Assembly: GCA_027405735.1 (NCBI GenBank)
Contig: JAPEHQ010000001.1
Span: 2,418,001 to 2,482,000 of the forward strand
Source of the DNA: Mucor racemosus
Taxonomy: Eukaryota; Mucoromycota; Mucoromycetes; Mucorales; Mucoraceae
DNA length: 64,000 nucleotides
Direction: 5' to 3'
How positions within the stretch are numbered: position 1 is the first letter of the stretch; every line of letters starts with the position of its first letter. This document shows positions 44,290 to 57,599 of this stretch, piece after piece. Made by a program: the position numbers and the translations under genes. The notes under the pieces were generated by a model, which saw nothing but the letters and a program-made list of their open reading frames with translations, was not told the DNA's origin and did not search any database.

Positions 44290-46264
44290 TGTTTTTTTTT
44301 TAAAAAAAAAAAAAAGGTAAATCATACCAAATCAGAAAATTGGTTTTAAGGAGGTTTTACCAATAATCACATATGCACTGCGGTACGTATTTCGTAATAT
44401 TAGACATGTTTCTAAATATGTATAAACCACCTGAGCCGAAATATGTTGAAAAAGCCATGCTTTAAATGTTTCGATTAACTTCAAAAGATGAACTGTAGAT
44501 TATTAAAGTGAAACTTGCCGCGGTTTAAGATACAAAATTAATTGCATGGCTTTTTATATATATATAAAAAAAAAGAAAGAGTTTTGATTTTTTGACCACC
44601 ATCATTTGATTTTTCCTGCATGCATATTGCTATGTTCCTAGTTGCTGCGGTAATATTTAACGAATTTGTTACCATATGGATAAAATACATTGCTTTTTGT
44701 ATTATGTGTAAATAAATTGTATATATATATATATGTATATATGGATCTAGTATATTTGGTATTCTCATCTGGTTGATTTGGTCTTATTGCTGTAGCATGT
44801 CTGCTTTTTGCATTGCTTTATATTGTTTCCAGTAGGAGTGCTTAATAATTTATTTATTTTAGATGCACTGGAAGTTGGATATTGCATTGATTTATTGATT
44901 TTGTGTGAAAATTCACAATCTTCCGTAAGTTATAATGCTATATAAACGAAATTCGAAATAGCTAGCAACTGTGTACTTTGTTGAATATTATGTGAATGTA
45001 GCACTGTAGTAAAATTTAAGTTGAAAATAATCGCTAAATGCATTAAACAGTTGCGAAAACAAGAGTCAGTATGGTTTTTGGGATTTCACTTTTAATACGA
45101 TTAAAACGTCTATGCCACTATGAAGAAATACTGCATAATGTCATCAATTAAGCCTAAATAAAATATAAAAGTGTGCGCAAGAAGCTATAAATCAACGGCA
45201 TATTAATAAAAAAATATTTTACTGTATGCCATGAGTTAGATTTAATTCTCTAAAGGTCTCGTATTGAGAATTTACTGCTTCAAAGTACATTATTTGATCA
45301 ACAATACCCCAAAAAAGTCAGTAAGCTATTACAATACCATTACTAATAAAACTCTATTGATTTTTTGAGTATACCATAACAAACTTAACGTTTAAGGGAT
45401 GCAAGAACTTTTTGTGCTTTTTCTGTGGTTTTTCAAATAATATAAAGCCGTTGTGTGCTGAACTAAGTTGTATTTCCCCACATAATAAATTAAAAGCCAT
45501 CTCATTTGAAACTATGCCATGCAATTCAAATAAGAGATTATATATGAATATAAATTATAAATAACCAAGGGTATTCTAATGTATCAAAGATGTCAACAAG
45601 GGTATTCATAATGTGTGGAATTATAAACAAAAAAAGCCTAAAAATTTCATGCGAATCAAATAGAACAAGTAAGGGCCATTCTGAACGCATGATTGGCAAC
45701 TAAGATTGTCAAAAAGCAATCTAAGAGCCGTTCTTGATCAAGTAAATCAAGAACTCAACAACCCAACAATATATTCAAAATTGCGAAATAACTGACAGTT
45801 TACAGAACAACTGCCAGATAAATATCAATAACCAAATAATATAAACAGAGAAGTAGAAATAACATTTTATTGGAGATGAACCATATTTTAATAAAGGATT
45901 TAAACGGTATCTCTTTTTAAGCTCTTTTTTTTATATAAAATTTACCCCTTTTTACTGCACATTGGTCTACAGACATAGTTCAAAAATAACCTCATTTAAT
46001 AGTGTTCATCTATATCTATTTAGTGTATTTTTTATTTAGAAGAAATATTATTATTCGGAGAAAAACAACAATTCTAGCTTAAGCTTGATATTTCATTAAC
46101 ATATAAAAATGTATCATCATAATATTTTTATTCATAATTTCAGAGTAATTTTTTATTTATAATAATGTTAAGGTAGTCGCAAAACTATCTAATCTTATAA
46201 AAGAATTGCTAATCTAAAAGAATAAGGGCTAATCTAATAAAGACAGCCTTGCTGCCGTCTGGTC
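44290..46264. other. Intergenic, AT-rich; no gene seen
   Basis: Contains (TA)n near 44719-44743. The ORF at 44538-44768 (minus) is built on these repeats and is not supported. No RNA gene or repeat partner was recognised. Confidence 0.45.
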
Positions 46265-46284
46265 TGGAGTTCTGTGGTGGGGAC

Positions 46285-47190
46285 ACTCTCCGATTTTGAA
46301 TATCACCATATAAAATTGTATAATCAGATATGCATATGTAACTGAGCTTGAATTCAAAAAGTGTTCAAATGGAAAAAAAATCCAAAAAAATCCAAAAAAA
46401 ACCTTGTATGTTTAATTACTCACAAAAATGCATAGTAAGTTGAACTAGCGTATTAAATGTTTTAGGTTTAGTTTTTAATTCTGAATCGATCTATGTAGGA
46501 TTTGAAAATATTTTTCTCATAAAATCCCTAGTAAATTTGATGTCAAATTTTAACGGTTTTTGATCAAAAAGTACCCTTCATTCAAATGTAACCCTAAAAT
46601 ATTTTGTTTTCACATTATGCGCAACAAAATTATCTACAGAATGAGTACTTATACGTAGCTGTAGCCCTATTTTTTGTGGGGATTTTATTTTTTTTTGATC
46701 ATTTTTTTTGGTCGGCGAAAATTTACCCTTGTATATCCTCGTCCAAAATGGATCCTTTTTTGTAGTATCACCAAAAATCAATCATTCAATCTCAATTTTC
46801 TCGACCAAAAATCAATATTTTTTGACGAGATAAAATTCGTTAGATAGGCGCTAATGAGTACTATCCTATAGTTTTGGCTTTGCATACCTGTCATCCCTTC
46901 ATGGATCTCTATAACAGAAAAAGTGCTCTCACAAAATTTATAAAAAAATAAAAAAAGTCTTTACAGCCATCCAAAACCTAGATATCCTGGTAGAGAATGA
47001 AAAATAATCTAGACTTTACTTAATAACCATTATTGCAATACCTTAGTATTTTCTCCACTTATTTTCATTTCAAATGCGCTTTCTCAATTTTAAGCTGGCC
47101 ATTTCTGCATCATTCAAATTTATGAAACAATCACTATAGTAACCATCCTTGCTTCATTTAATAAAATTTGTAGCCGGGACAATGTTGAAT
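46285..47190 (-). repeat. Repeat family A, copy 3 (reverse orientation)
   Basis: Reverse complement of copies 1 and 2. It includes the GAGCGTGCCCC-equivalent end (here GGGGACACTCTCCG near 46278, diverged) and the CTACAAATTTTATT-equivalent end near 47160-47175. The embedded ORF (46578-46781) has a different N-terminus because of small indels but ends with the same NTHSVDNFVAHNVK-like segment. Confidence 0.75.
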
Positions 47191-48422
47191 AGGATGACAA
47201 TTGGAATATTTGTTTTTGAATAACAAATGGATACATAAATGAATATATAATTGTTGATAAAAGATGTCCCAGGGACAAGGTTTAGGCTTCTTTTCGAACC
47301 CTAAAAATGTTGTACAAAGAAAAAAATGCGCACGTTCTTTATCTTGCAGCTTTTTAATGTGAGGTTAGCTACCATCAAGGATGGGGCACTTAACATGTTT
47401 GAATAGATAGAATCCATGTAAAAGCGGCTTTCATGTTGGTATTTTCAAAAGAAAAGAAGATGTATTGATTATGATATGTTTGAAAATGTAAAAGTTTTAC
47501 AACAAGGAAAGCACAGAATCTTTATAGTTTTATAGTTTTATAATAATACTGAATCTTTATTAAAATGATTTGAATGTGAAACAGGATAACAAGATTAACA
47601 AAAGAAAGTAAATCAAAGGATTTTGGATGTCTATAAATCCTTGTACAGCAGGGATATACACTTACCTACTTACATCTAGCGGACAAGATTCCATAGTTTA
47701 ACATTCATTGTAAGATAACTGTAGCCTTTTCCATGACCACCAGAACAGCAAAATATCATGTAATTCTAATAAGAAATGGCATAGTATACCTCAAATCTCA
47801 AAAAAAATTCGTAAACAAAAATAAGTAGAAAAAACAAGTAGAAAAAAAAGACAAAAGATTAGAACAAAAAGACATATTTTTCATCTTCCTTAAGTAACCG
47901 TAGATTCCCCTCGATAGACTGAGGGGGGGGGGAGGAACAGTCCTTATGGGGAAAACGGTTTGATTAAGCCCTCAATTTGATACCTTTTAGTCTTCTTGTG
48001 TATCAATATAGACTATGCCCTGGTACATATTATCTGAAAGCATATTCCTATGAATCTCACCTACAGATACGCAAAGATAGCACCAAAATACATTTACCTA
48101 AAAAATCTTGAGTCAATCAGATAAAAAATAAAGGCATAAAATACATGATTTTGATGGATGAAATTATTATGGTATACAATGCAAACAATCAATATATAAT
48201 GTATGCATGTACCCATAAACTAAGAATGTGCATGGTAAATTGATTTTCACAATACATGTGGTCATTATGTTTAAATGGTAATCTTTGTTTACAAGTTTTA
48301 TTGAATACTTGTATAATAAATTTATATATGTAACGTATGAATGAATGTGTATCTATTTATGAAGTATGTATGTATGTATAAGATATCATAAAAAATGATT
48401 TACAATAGTAGTAACGAACGGT
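47191..48422. other. Intergenic downstream of the kinase gene
   Basis: Holds a G-run with a possible hairpin near 47908-47935 (CCCCTC...GAGGGGGG). No gene was seen. Confidence 0.45.
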
Positions 48423-50771
48423 TTAACGACCAATTTTACCATCCAAAGCCATAACACCAGCGACCCAACCACCAGCCATTTTGAATACAGTGCTTGAACC
48501 TTGCTGTTTGGAAAACCGCAAACTAATCTTATCAGTTCGTCTCTTGTGTCCTTCAATTTCAATAGTAAACATGGCAATTCCTTCTTTTTGCTTTCTTTTA
48601 TTCATTTGTTGTTGAGGCTGTGTATGTGTAATAGTTGTACTTTCGTCCATGGAATGACGAGGTTTATTACGACCAAAGAAAGAAGTTGTCATGGAAGATG
48701 TTAAATGTGAAATTAAAGGCAAAGACATTCGTTTGTACTGTCGTGCTCCACCATTATCATCTGTGCTACCACCAAAGCTAGTGCCTACGCTACTTGTTTG
48801 ACTTTGTTTACGAGTATGTTTCGGTGGAAGGTTAGTAGATGTTGATGTTGCACCAGCATTTTGAAGTGTCCCGGTTATTGAGGTTGATGAGGTACTATTT
48901 GGTGTCTTTTTAGGACCACTTCTAAGAGTCAATATACAATGTAATGATGCAGGGGAGTCTTGTACATAAGTAATGCCCATAAGTTGGCATGTTTGTTTCA
49001 ATAAAGTCATAACATCTCGGCTTGGTTTCTTTTCATTGTCATAATCCATGGTTGCTAATGCACTATCATCGGCCGTACTGCCTGAAAGAGAAGAACCTGT
49101 AGTAGAAGAGGAAGAAAGTGAAGGAGGACGAGAGCTTTGAGACTGATTATGTACATGATGATTGGTTAATTGAAAATGATACACTTGATCTTTTGCTATG
49201 CGTTGTACTATTTCGGCAATTGATCTATTGGATGCCATAGGTGCAACGGTTGCCACAGCAGCTATGTCTTTCTTTTTATGTGGTGGATTTAATGTCGAAA
49301 ATAGTAGTTTTACAGGTGATCTCAATTCCCAACGCTCTGCTGATTTTATGCCTAAGCGACGAGCACGCGACCTTATAGACTGCAGCAGTTCAGATCGCAA
49401 TAATTCCACGTTTTGTATTTGATTTGATGAGGCAATTGATTGAGATGAACCAGCTTTTGTTGTATAATAAGTTGAAGGGTTGATTGGATGGTAAATAACT
49501 GTTCTTTTTACTTTATTTGGGTTTTGTGAATCTCTTTCAAGGTCTTTCATAAACTGTTTTCGAGTCTTTTCATCTCTATTTTCTTTTTCATCATCAACAA
49601 CCATTGTTTCTTCAAAAACTGTCTTTGGCGAACTTGAAACAGGACAGGGTAATTTACCAAAATTAGTTAACCATGGATCATCTTTTAAGACTTGTCGAAT
49701 TGTCATTCTTTTTCTGCGATCAACTTGCAGACATTTTCTAATTGTAGCTTGTAATTCCGGACTAAGTGTACTCGGCATTGGAAAGTTGCATTTGCATACA
49801 TCTCTTTTAAGTTCTCCTACAGCTATATTTGTGTTTTTTTGTTAGTATTTTCCCTCCCCAAAGTTAATTGTGTAATACTTACTGTGAGCATGAGAAAATG
49901 GTTCAAATCCAGCTGTCATCCGGAATAATGTAATACCAAGGCACCAACAATCTACTTCAGGACCATAGTATTTCTGACCTGTGATAATCTCAGGACTATA
50001 ATATAACATGGAACCACAAATTGTACGTAATCTCTGTAAACCATAACGATTTCCTAAACCAAAATCAGCTAATTTGACATCTCCGTCTGGTGTGATTAAT
50101 ATGTTTGGAGTCTAATTTATGTGTATGCGTGAGTTTATGCAATTGTGATATATTTGTATACTTGTATGTACCTTTAAATCACGATGTACAACCCATTTAT
50201 GATGGCAATAATCCACGGCTGTTACTAGTTGTCTGAATAAATGACGAGCCTCATTTTCATCCAATGCTCCTTCAGATTTCTTTTGCAAATATTCATCCAA
50301 GTTCCATCCAGGAACATATTCCATTACCAAAAATAACGAATCGCAGCTTTCAAATGTTTCATAAAGTTTTACGATACCATCATGTTGCAATAATTCCATA
50401 ATGGATATTTCTCTGACTAATCTTGACATGACTCTATAATCGTGAACTTGTTTATCTATGATCTGTTGTATAAATTATAGATCAGTATTTTAATACATAA
50501 TACATTTAAACAGTGGTCTTACTTTGATAGCCACTTGTTGATGTGTTTCCAAATGATATGCAAGCATAACTCGGCTAAACTTTCCGTTTCCAAGCGATTT
50601 AATAAACTCATACGATCCAATACCATTTAAATAACTATCTTGATTACTTCCAGTTACTGTAGCTGTTGTATTGGTGGATGTTTGTCTTTCTACATGTCTT
50701 CTTTTCTTTTCATCTTCGTTTACAATTGGATTTTTTTTAAAAGACAGCGTCATTTGTATATTTATTGACAA
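48423..50771 (-). CDS. CAMK-like Ser/Thr protein kinase with C-terminal KA1-like region
   Basis: Four exons: 50771-50523, 50462-50172, 50111-49883 and 49822-48423; 722 residues, introns about 60 bp. The kinase domain spans about 54-325. Visible elements are the glycine loop LGNGKFSRVML, VAIK with Lys83, LVMEYVPGWNLDEYL, the catalytic loop HRDLKTPNIL with Asp178, DFG at Asp196, SPE in place of APE, and DCWCLGITLFRM. A long Ser/Thr-rich linker (about 340-670) carries possible regulatory phosphosites. The last 50 residues (FTIEIEGHKRR, then ISLRFSKQQGSSTVFKMAGG) resemble a KA1 membrane/autoinhibitory domain, as in MARK/Kin1/Hsl1-type kinases. A second Met 18 bp downstream (50753) is an alternative start. 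The exact subfamily (Kin4, Hsl1 or SNF1-related) is not settled. Confidence 0.87.
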
Positions 50772-50842
50772 AGAAAATATATAAGGGGTTTATGATACAA
50801 AAAGAGAATTCTATAGTTTAAAAAAAAAGGGGGGAGAAATGT

Positions 50843-50879
<37 letters not shown>

Positions 50880-52108
50880 TAGATAGAAATAGAGGTAAAC
50901 TTTTATACTAAACAAATATATACGTGAGGATAGTTTTCTGTTTATGTATATATATCAAGGAGAAAATTATAAATAAAAGAAGAAATAGCCCAAGAGCTCC
51001 AGAAAGTCTTTTTGGGATAAACATACATTGATCTACTTGCGTCTTTTTTTTTTTCTTTTTGCCTCCAGGTATGTACTATAGAAGCATCCATCGTATGATA
51101 TTTTAGTCAAGATGATCTTCATATATATTCATTTAAAGAAGATCTTCTTTTTTTTTTTCGACAAAAGGAGAAGAAAGAACGAAAGAATACGAAATCCACA
51201 AGACGAGGAGAATACCAACTATAGGAAAATCAAGTATTCTTGGCAACATGAAAAAAAAGAGGGGATTCCACTAGCATTATGCTCAATTGCCCGTATTTTT
51301 TGTTTTGTTTGTGTATTTGTACACAAAATGTTTGCTGCATCAAAACAAATGTAACAGAAGGCTACTAACCAAGACAGGGTTTTATTTCTTTAAAACAATG
51401 TATCTTTTTTTGATACATTCAAAAAGAATACTTTTCCCCTTCTTGATGATAATACTAAATATCCCCTGAACTGTTGTTTGAATGCATGTGATACAAAAGA
51501 TCAAATTATCGTCATTTCATTAGGGGCATTGATGGATTCTGTATATTGTTGTTTACCTTGAAACGTCTTTTATATACAATGAAAACGTGTCATGGATCAA
51601 TCATACGTACATGTACATATGCTATTTACATATGATTATTGATTCAATGAAACGATAAAGGTACATTACATTGGGTAGTGGTGCGTGCTCTACATAAAAA
51701 TCAACACTCTACTACCCCCTTCTATATTTGGCCTCCTTTAAACAAGTAGCTTTTACAGTGGCAAAATAACGTTTAGTCAAGACAACAATAGCTTATAAAA
51801 AAAAAAATTTTTTGCCACCCCTATCTATTTTTTCCTAATGTACCACATAGTGGGAAAATCTTTCAAAAGGTGGCACTACCGTTTTTTTGTTGTGATATGT
51901 AAAGCTGATCACCACAGATTATCTTTTTTTGTGTAATATGTTCATAACAAATACAATAATACAATATTTTTATATGCATTAATGTAATTTTTTAATTTCT
52001 TTATATAAATTATATAATAGTAATAGTATTAAAAAGTGAATAATCGTACAATTTCATTCTTTAAAAAAGAAAAGTGGTTTAGAGGGGATATCAGGGATTG
52101 AAAGACAT
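50772..52108. other. Intergenic upstream of the kinase gene
   Basis: Contains an (AG)n tract of about 30 bp at 50845-50874, probably in the kinase 5' region. ORFs at 51112-51354 and 51287-51469 have no recognised domain. Confidence 0.45.
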
Positions 52109-53068
52109 TTAAAGAGTTAAAGCAACGGCAGCAATGGCACCTAAAGCAACGGCAGCAGCGTTGATAGACATGGTGGTAGAGGCACCAGATGAAGCGGGGC
52201 TAGCAGAAGCAGAAGCAGAGGCAGAAGCAGACTTGCTGGCGTTAGCAGCAGTGGCAGTAACCTTACCAGTAGCAGAAGCAGCAGAAGCAGCGGCAGCGGC
52301 AGTACCGGTAAGGGCAGCAGTACCAGTAGCAGAAACAGCAGCAGAGGCACCGCTAACAACGGCTAAATTTTAATGTAAAAAGGATTAGATTTTAATGTTG
52401 AATTTTGCAATTGCAATTGTCACTTACAAACAGGCTTAGCAGCACCAGTACCGTTGAATTGGAAAGGAGAAGAGTAAGCCCAGTTACCGGAAGAAGCTTG
52501 ACCGATACGAATCCAGTATGAACCAGCAGCAAAGTCGTTCAAAGGATACATCTAATTAATAATTGAATGATAAGAATTTCACATTTTGGATAAAATATAA
52601 TATATTTTGTCCTACATCGTAAGTTCCAACGCTACAATCAACGGGAGTGGCAGGATCAGTGATTTGAGCAACAATGCTATAATTGAAATAAGAAAATGTA
52701 AGTTGAATTGAAATTTTATGATATAATAAGATGCTTTACTTGGAGTTAGTGAATTCACCATTCAACATGTAAATATCACATTTAAGACCAGCATCAGCAG
52801 TAGTGGCATTCCAAGTGATCAAACCATGTCCACCAGCAGACTATTTTATAAAATTAATTTCGAATTTCTATATGAACAAGACAGAAAAAAAAAAAAAAAA
52901 AAAACTTACCCAAACTGTACTAGCCCAAGGAGTAACAATCTAATACAAAAATGTTTAATGAAAATTAGTTTCTGGGATCATAAAATAAACAATTGCACTT
53001 ACAACGACAGCAGTAGCTTGGTTGATAGCGGCAAGGACACCAGCAGCGGTAAGGAGAGAGAACTTCAT
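52109..53068 (-). CDS. Kre9/Knh1-type Ser/Ala-rich GPI-anchored wall protein
   Basis: Six exons: 53068-53003, 52939-52910, 52840-52740, 52676-52616, 52551-52428 and 52362-52109, which join to 211 residues. Introns are 51-69 bp. The signal peptide is about residues 1-20 (MKFSLLTAAGVLAAINQATA). The Kre9/KNH domain (about 22-120) includes IVTPWASTVW, GLITWNATTADAGLKCDIY, NSNIVAQITDP and AAGSYWIRIGQASSGNWAYS, then SPFQF. This family of fungal 'Ser-Thr-rich GPI-anchored' proteins is linked to beta-1,6-glucan and wall assembly. The Ser/Ala-rich stalk (about 130-190) ends in a hydrophobic segment (INAAAVALGAIAAVALTL) that fits a GPI signal. Five introns in 1 kb, one bounding a 30-bp exon, make the gene easy to miss. 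Confidence 0.9.
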
Positions 53069-53274
53069 TGTTTTTATTAAGGAAAGTGAATGGAAGTGAT
53101 TGGCGAAAGGGGAATTGTATTTATTGAAAAAGAGAAAAAAGAAGATGAAATGAAATAAAAAAATGAATTGATTTTATACTGTAATAGTGTGATATTAATC
53201 CTTGTACATTTGTGATACATTGAGAACACGTTTAAAGTAACTGAAAAAGACCAGTTCTCAGTCTTCTATTTTAT

Positions 53275-54155
53275 TCATCTTTTAGACATTGCTTCTAAAA
53301 TGAACCTGCACTCCTGTTCAGTAGGTTCAAATAGGGTCATTTGCTCCAATCTGTAAGTTGATGTACCATTTCCCTATAATTTAAAATTAGAGCAAAATTC
53401 ATAAAATGTATTGTAAAAAGAAAAAATAGTTTTACAGTGAGTGAGCATAAGATTTGAGTGCCTATAACACTGTTCAATAGCTGTATTTGGGATTTGTGCG
53501 ACATGTCTCTAAAATGAGTCGTCGTAACATTCAATAATGTCTGTAAATTATATAAAAAGGTTACTGTCAAACACTCCTAAACCTTGTGTGTGGTCTAATA
53601 ATATATATATATTTATTTATTTTTACCTCCTCTCCTCCATACATCTTACATATACTAGTTCCATCATCAAGACTCCATTCGAGCCAACCTTCCCAGCCAC
53701 GCTTTTTGGTATTATTCATATTTACATCTGCCACACCTGGTTTAGGTCTAAATATGTGTACAACATCATTCTCAATTTGACAACCGCAAAATTCACAATC
53801 ATTTCCAGTTCGTGGTAATAAACAACTTGCATCTTTTTTATGGAAAATTGAGTAACAACTCAATTCATTGGTTTAGGTGGTTTTTTTTTTTTACTTACGA
53901 GCAGATGTGGTGATACGATCACTTAATGAATTATCTAAAAAATCAATTTTGTTTGATTGAGGGCATGTATTGCTGAGTACAGACTGCTGCCCTGAATTTA
54001 GAAATAGTTCCCAACCAACTATCATGCCTTCTGCTTGAAAATGATCACTTTTATTTTCTTTAGCATGCCATAATGGAATAATAGAACGAAAGCTTGTACT
54101 TGAAATCAGGCAACTCAGGGTGGATACTATTGTGCGTTAAAATTTGGTAATAATA

Positions 54156-54186
<31 letters not shown>

Positions 54187-56423
54187 GATATAAACTAACC
54201 ATTATAAATCCTAGTACCGCATACAACACTGCCATTCACATACCACATCATTTGCTTATTCGTTGATTCATGTCTGTCAGAAGTAACTAAATGATCCAGT
54301 AACACATACTGTCCTACTCTCAATTTTCGAGAATCACGGCCCGCATCCTCCCAAAGCGTAATATCCATCGTACCTTTTTTTATATTTTAAATTTCAGCAA
54401 CGATTTTGGGTAAAAATAGATTCACGTGTAATACTTACCTGTGGAATCAGACAAACGGATAGCGTATCTATCCATCTTACGATTCGTTTCACCATCTTGT
54501 TTAATATAAGGATTCTAAATAACAAATATAAAAATCATGCTACTATGTTCTGTTTTTTTTCCACATATACATACATTATTTGCTAAACCAACAACTTTTC
54601 CCAATAGGGTCACATTAAGCATACGATGAACCAAATCTTGAACATAAATCCTTTGTGTGTAATTCAAACAATCTAAAAAACCCTAAATCAAAATAATTAT
54701 TGATTTACAGAAATCGTGGAAGATGAAAATGTATGATGTTTTTACCTCTTCATCACGTTCCGCAATGTCTTTTTTAGGATCTGTATATGAAAAAGCATCG
54801 TCTTGACTAACCATAGTTGTTAAATTAATCTTTGCTAAAGATGCCTCCTGGGCTTCTTTTTCTGGCATCAAGAAAATGGCAGTATCGTTAGCATATTCAA
54901 ACACTATTTCTTGCGATGAGCCTCGATTCATTGCTGGTTTATATAAGCCAATATAATCGTTTCTTCGAAAAATAGATGCTAATTTCGTTTGTTTATCATA
55001 TAGTGACAAGATTACAGGTACACAATCGCTACTCATATCAACCAAAAATATATCTGTTCGTTGGGATTTAGATTCCTCTGTAGGGTATAAACTTGGTGTA
55101 GGGGTTGTATGTACAATCACTTCAACATGTATGATTTTGAGCCATAAACGACATGTAGTTAATTTGCTGATATTTCTGATTTTATGTGGAAATTCTCGTT
55201 GTACAAACGTCTTGTCATTTTTATCTAGCATAATAAGTAATAATTCAGTTGGTGGTATAAGTGCTACTCGGTATCTTCTATCAATGCTTGAGTCTTTGTA
55301 TTTATTCAAAATGGGTGCATTGGCCTTGGGTGGACAGATCATTCTAATTTTTCGATCTGTAAAAAACTTGAGATTTTCGTTTGAATAAGCAATCCAGTCA
55401 TTGAATTTTGGATGCATATAAATATCTAATTCACGATTATTTGCTTCATCTGTAACAGTGATTTGATGTATTATAAAATGTCAGTTAAGGAGTAGTAGCA
55501 TGAAAAACAAAAACAAAACTAGGGAGTAAATTCACATATGGAAAAAAAAAAAAGGATATAATTTTTGGCGCCTTCTATCAATTCCCAAGATACTGTTTTC
55601 ACTTCTAAAATAAGAGTTTCCGCTGTTGTTGTATCATAAACTGCTTGAATTGTACTGAAATCTATCAAAAACTTAGTATTTCATTATATTTCCAATTTAT
55701 CAATTATAATTATACTTTTATCAAAGCCTTTAAATCGTTTAATAAATGTTTTTTCCCACTGAATAAATCGTAATTAATGCATCGATACACTCAATTGTCT
55801 GTATTATAAGAAATACCATTAATTCCAATATCGATAAAAGCACAGTGTCAGTCAATCCTGTTGGATATTCGGAAAGCACTTTGGCAATGTTCACGGCAAC
55901 CCAAGACCTAATTATATTTTATTGAGCTTTCACGATTAAAACTGTCAAAATAGTGTCCATTTTATACCAAGGAATTTTTGTTGCTTCTAACATTGCTAAT
56001 CTTCCAGGATTGCTGTCGGATTTTTTGATGAAAAGTACATGCAGTTTACTTTGAATGTCTCGAACGAGATTCTCGAATGATTTTCCCATTATGTAATTTT
56101 CGATAATTTTTACTTTGTTGATGAGTCGAACGCGCAGAACAATAAATTTGGATTTAGGGTTTTGTTGTACCTTTTCATCGCGAATTACATGTGACCATTT
56201 TTCATCGCTGTATCCTTTGATTTGAATGTTTGTATCAATGTAGCGATGATAAAGAGGCCTGATATTGACTTGATCGCTGGTCTACTTTATTTTCTCTTTT
56301 GAATTCTCATCATTTGGAAGCTGTGAATTGGTAAAAATTCGTTTTTCAAAAGTTCAGCCAATGCATACATAATATCAATACTATGACAAATGCTGGATCA
56401 GATTCACATTCCCAATGTATCAT
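53275..56423 (-). CDS. OB-fold protein with Cys cluster (RPA/shieldin-2-like), 13 exons
   Basis: Exons: 56423-56382, 56281-55968, 55907-55817, 55758-55716, 55661-55536, 55449-54746, 54682-54575, 54514-54439, 54373-54200, 54126-53899, 53832-53627, 53540-53436 and 53373-53275. They sum to 2316 bp, 771 residues in one frame. The N-terminal half is helical/mixed and unassigned (MIHWECESDPAFVI, then VRLINKVKIIENYIMG). From about 450 it looks like tandem OB folds. LLGKVVGLANN leads to KMDRYAIRLSDSTGTMDITLW and LRVGQYVLLDHL (about 455-545). A later OB-like part holds C639, C648, C651 and C653 (NDCEFCGCQIE), then GWLEWSLDDGTS. This layout recalls RPA70, MEIOB or shieldin subunit 2, all ssDNA-binding. 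The first intron and the 55450-55535 intron are the least certain. Confidence 0.7.
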
Positions 56424-56659
56424 GCAAATTCTGTAGCGATTGATTGAGTAATGCTTATGTCGAGGAAATTAATTTGGTTGATAATAATAGTATAAAATAA
56501 ATTTTCTAAGGATTGCAATGTTTCAATTAGTTATTATCCTGATGTGTTATGGAAAATCAAATATTTTTATAAAACAACATTATTATGCTGATTCTCCCCC
56601 ACCCCTTTTGAGCACTACAAAATAAGCACATTACACATTACGCTACTTGTTCCTGAATT

Positions 56660-57590
56660 TATTTTATATCCCACAAAAGACCCGAAAACACGTAAAATTC
56701 ATTGCTTTTTCCTTAAAAACTGGATCCGACTTTTCATCCATGACCAACTTTTTTTTTCGCTAAATAACACCAAGAAAAAATTATATGTCGATGTACCTGA
56801 GATGTTCAACTTTAACCCAAAAACGCGTTTCCAAAAATATCCTATCTATAGCAGTTGATATCAATTTTTTAGTACTAATGTTTCAGATTCTTACAGGTAT
56901 TTCACCGCTAAAAATTAAACATTTTGAGCCAAAATATCTCTGCAAAAAATTAAGTTATTCTAACAATTTTTACTAATAAAACGTACTTGTTTCGAAGTGC
57001 TCTATAACATATTCAATTATGAAAACATTCTGAGCACTTTTCTTTTATTTTTTCTTTTAAGCTTTTTGTAGTAGATTACAAAATATTCGCTATTATTGCC
57101 ATTTTCAAATTTATTCTTTCTAAAAGTGAAGCAATGTTATATGCCACCAAGTGCCATATTTTATCATCTACAACAGCAATATATTTTACAAGCCGTTGGT
57201 TAACACTTCTAGCTTTGAAGCACAAAGCCTAGGTAACGGATATAATGTAGAAGAAACTCCCAGCGTATCAAACAATTTGCCGGAACGCTCGGACAATAAC
57301 ACCATAATATTTAATCTCAGAAGCTAATTAATCATGTAGCTCCCATAATGTATCAAATTAGTATTCAAGGCAACTCACAAGCACTCCAAGCACGGCTCAA
57401 TTATGATTAATATATTTCAATTTATAAAGTACTTCAAACAGATTTAATGGTTTAATAGTGCCTTGATTATATCTCAGGTTCTCAAAGTCAAATTATTATA
57501 AAGGCTATGTTTTAATACCTAAATAAACGATCTCTTGTTTTTATTATACAGTTGAAGAACTGGTTCATTCTTCTTTTCGAGCATCCCCAA
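56660..57590 (-). repeat. Inverted composite repeat: family C (truncated/diverged) plus family F
   Basis: Reading the minus strand, C sequence (57590 to 57145; for example CAAGAGATCG preceded by TATAATAAAAA) is followed by F sequence (57110 to about 56660). The F part contains TTTTTGCAGAGATATT, CAAGAAAAAATTATATG (complement) and CTTTTGTGGG-equivalents. The same order occurs on the plus strand at 63095-63845. Confidence 0.65.
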
Positions 57591-57599
57591 CAGAAGTGC

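Noticed and set aside
51112..51469. Two overlapping plus-strand ORFs upstream of the kinase gene
   Set aside because: Homopolymer-driven, no domain, no splice-supported extension.
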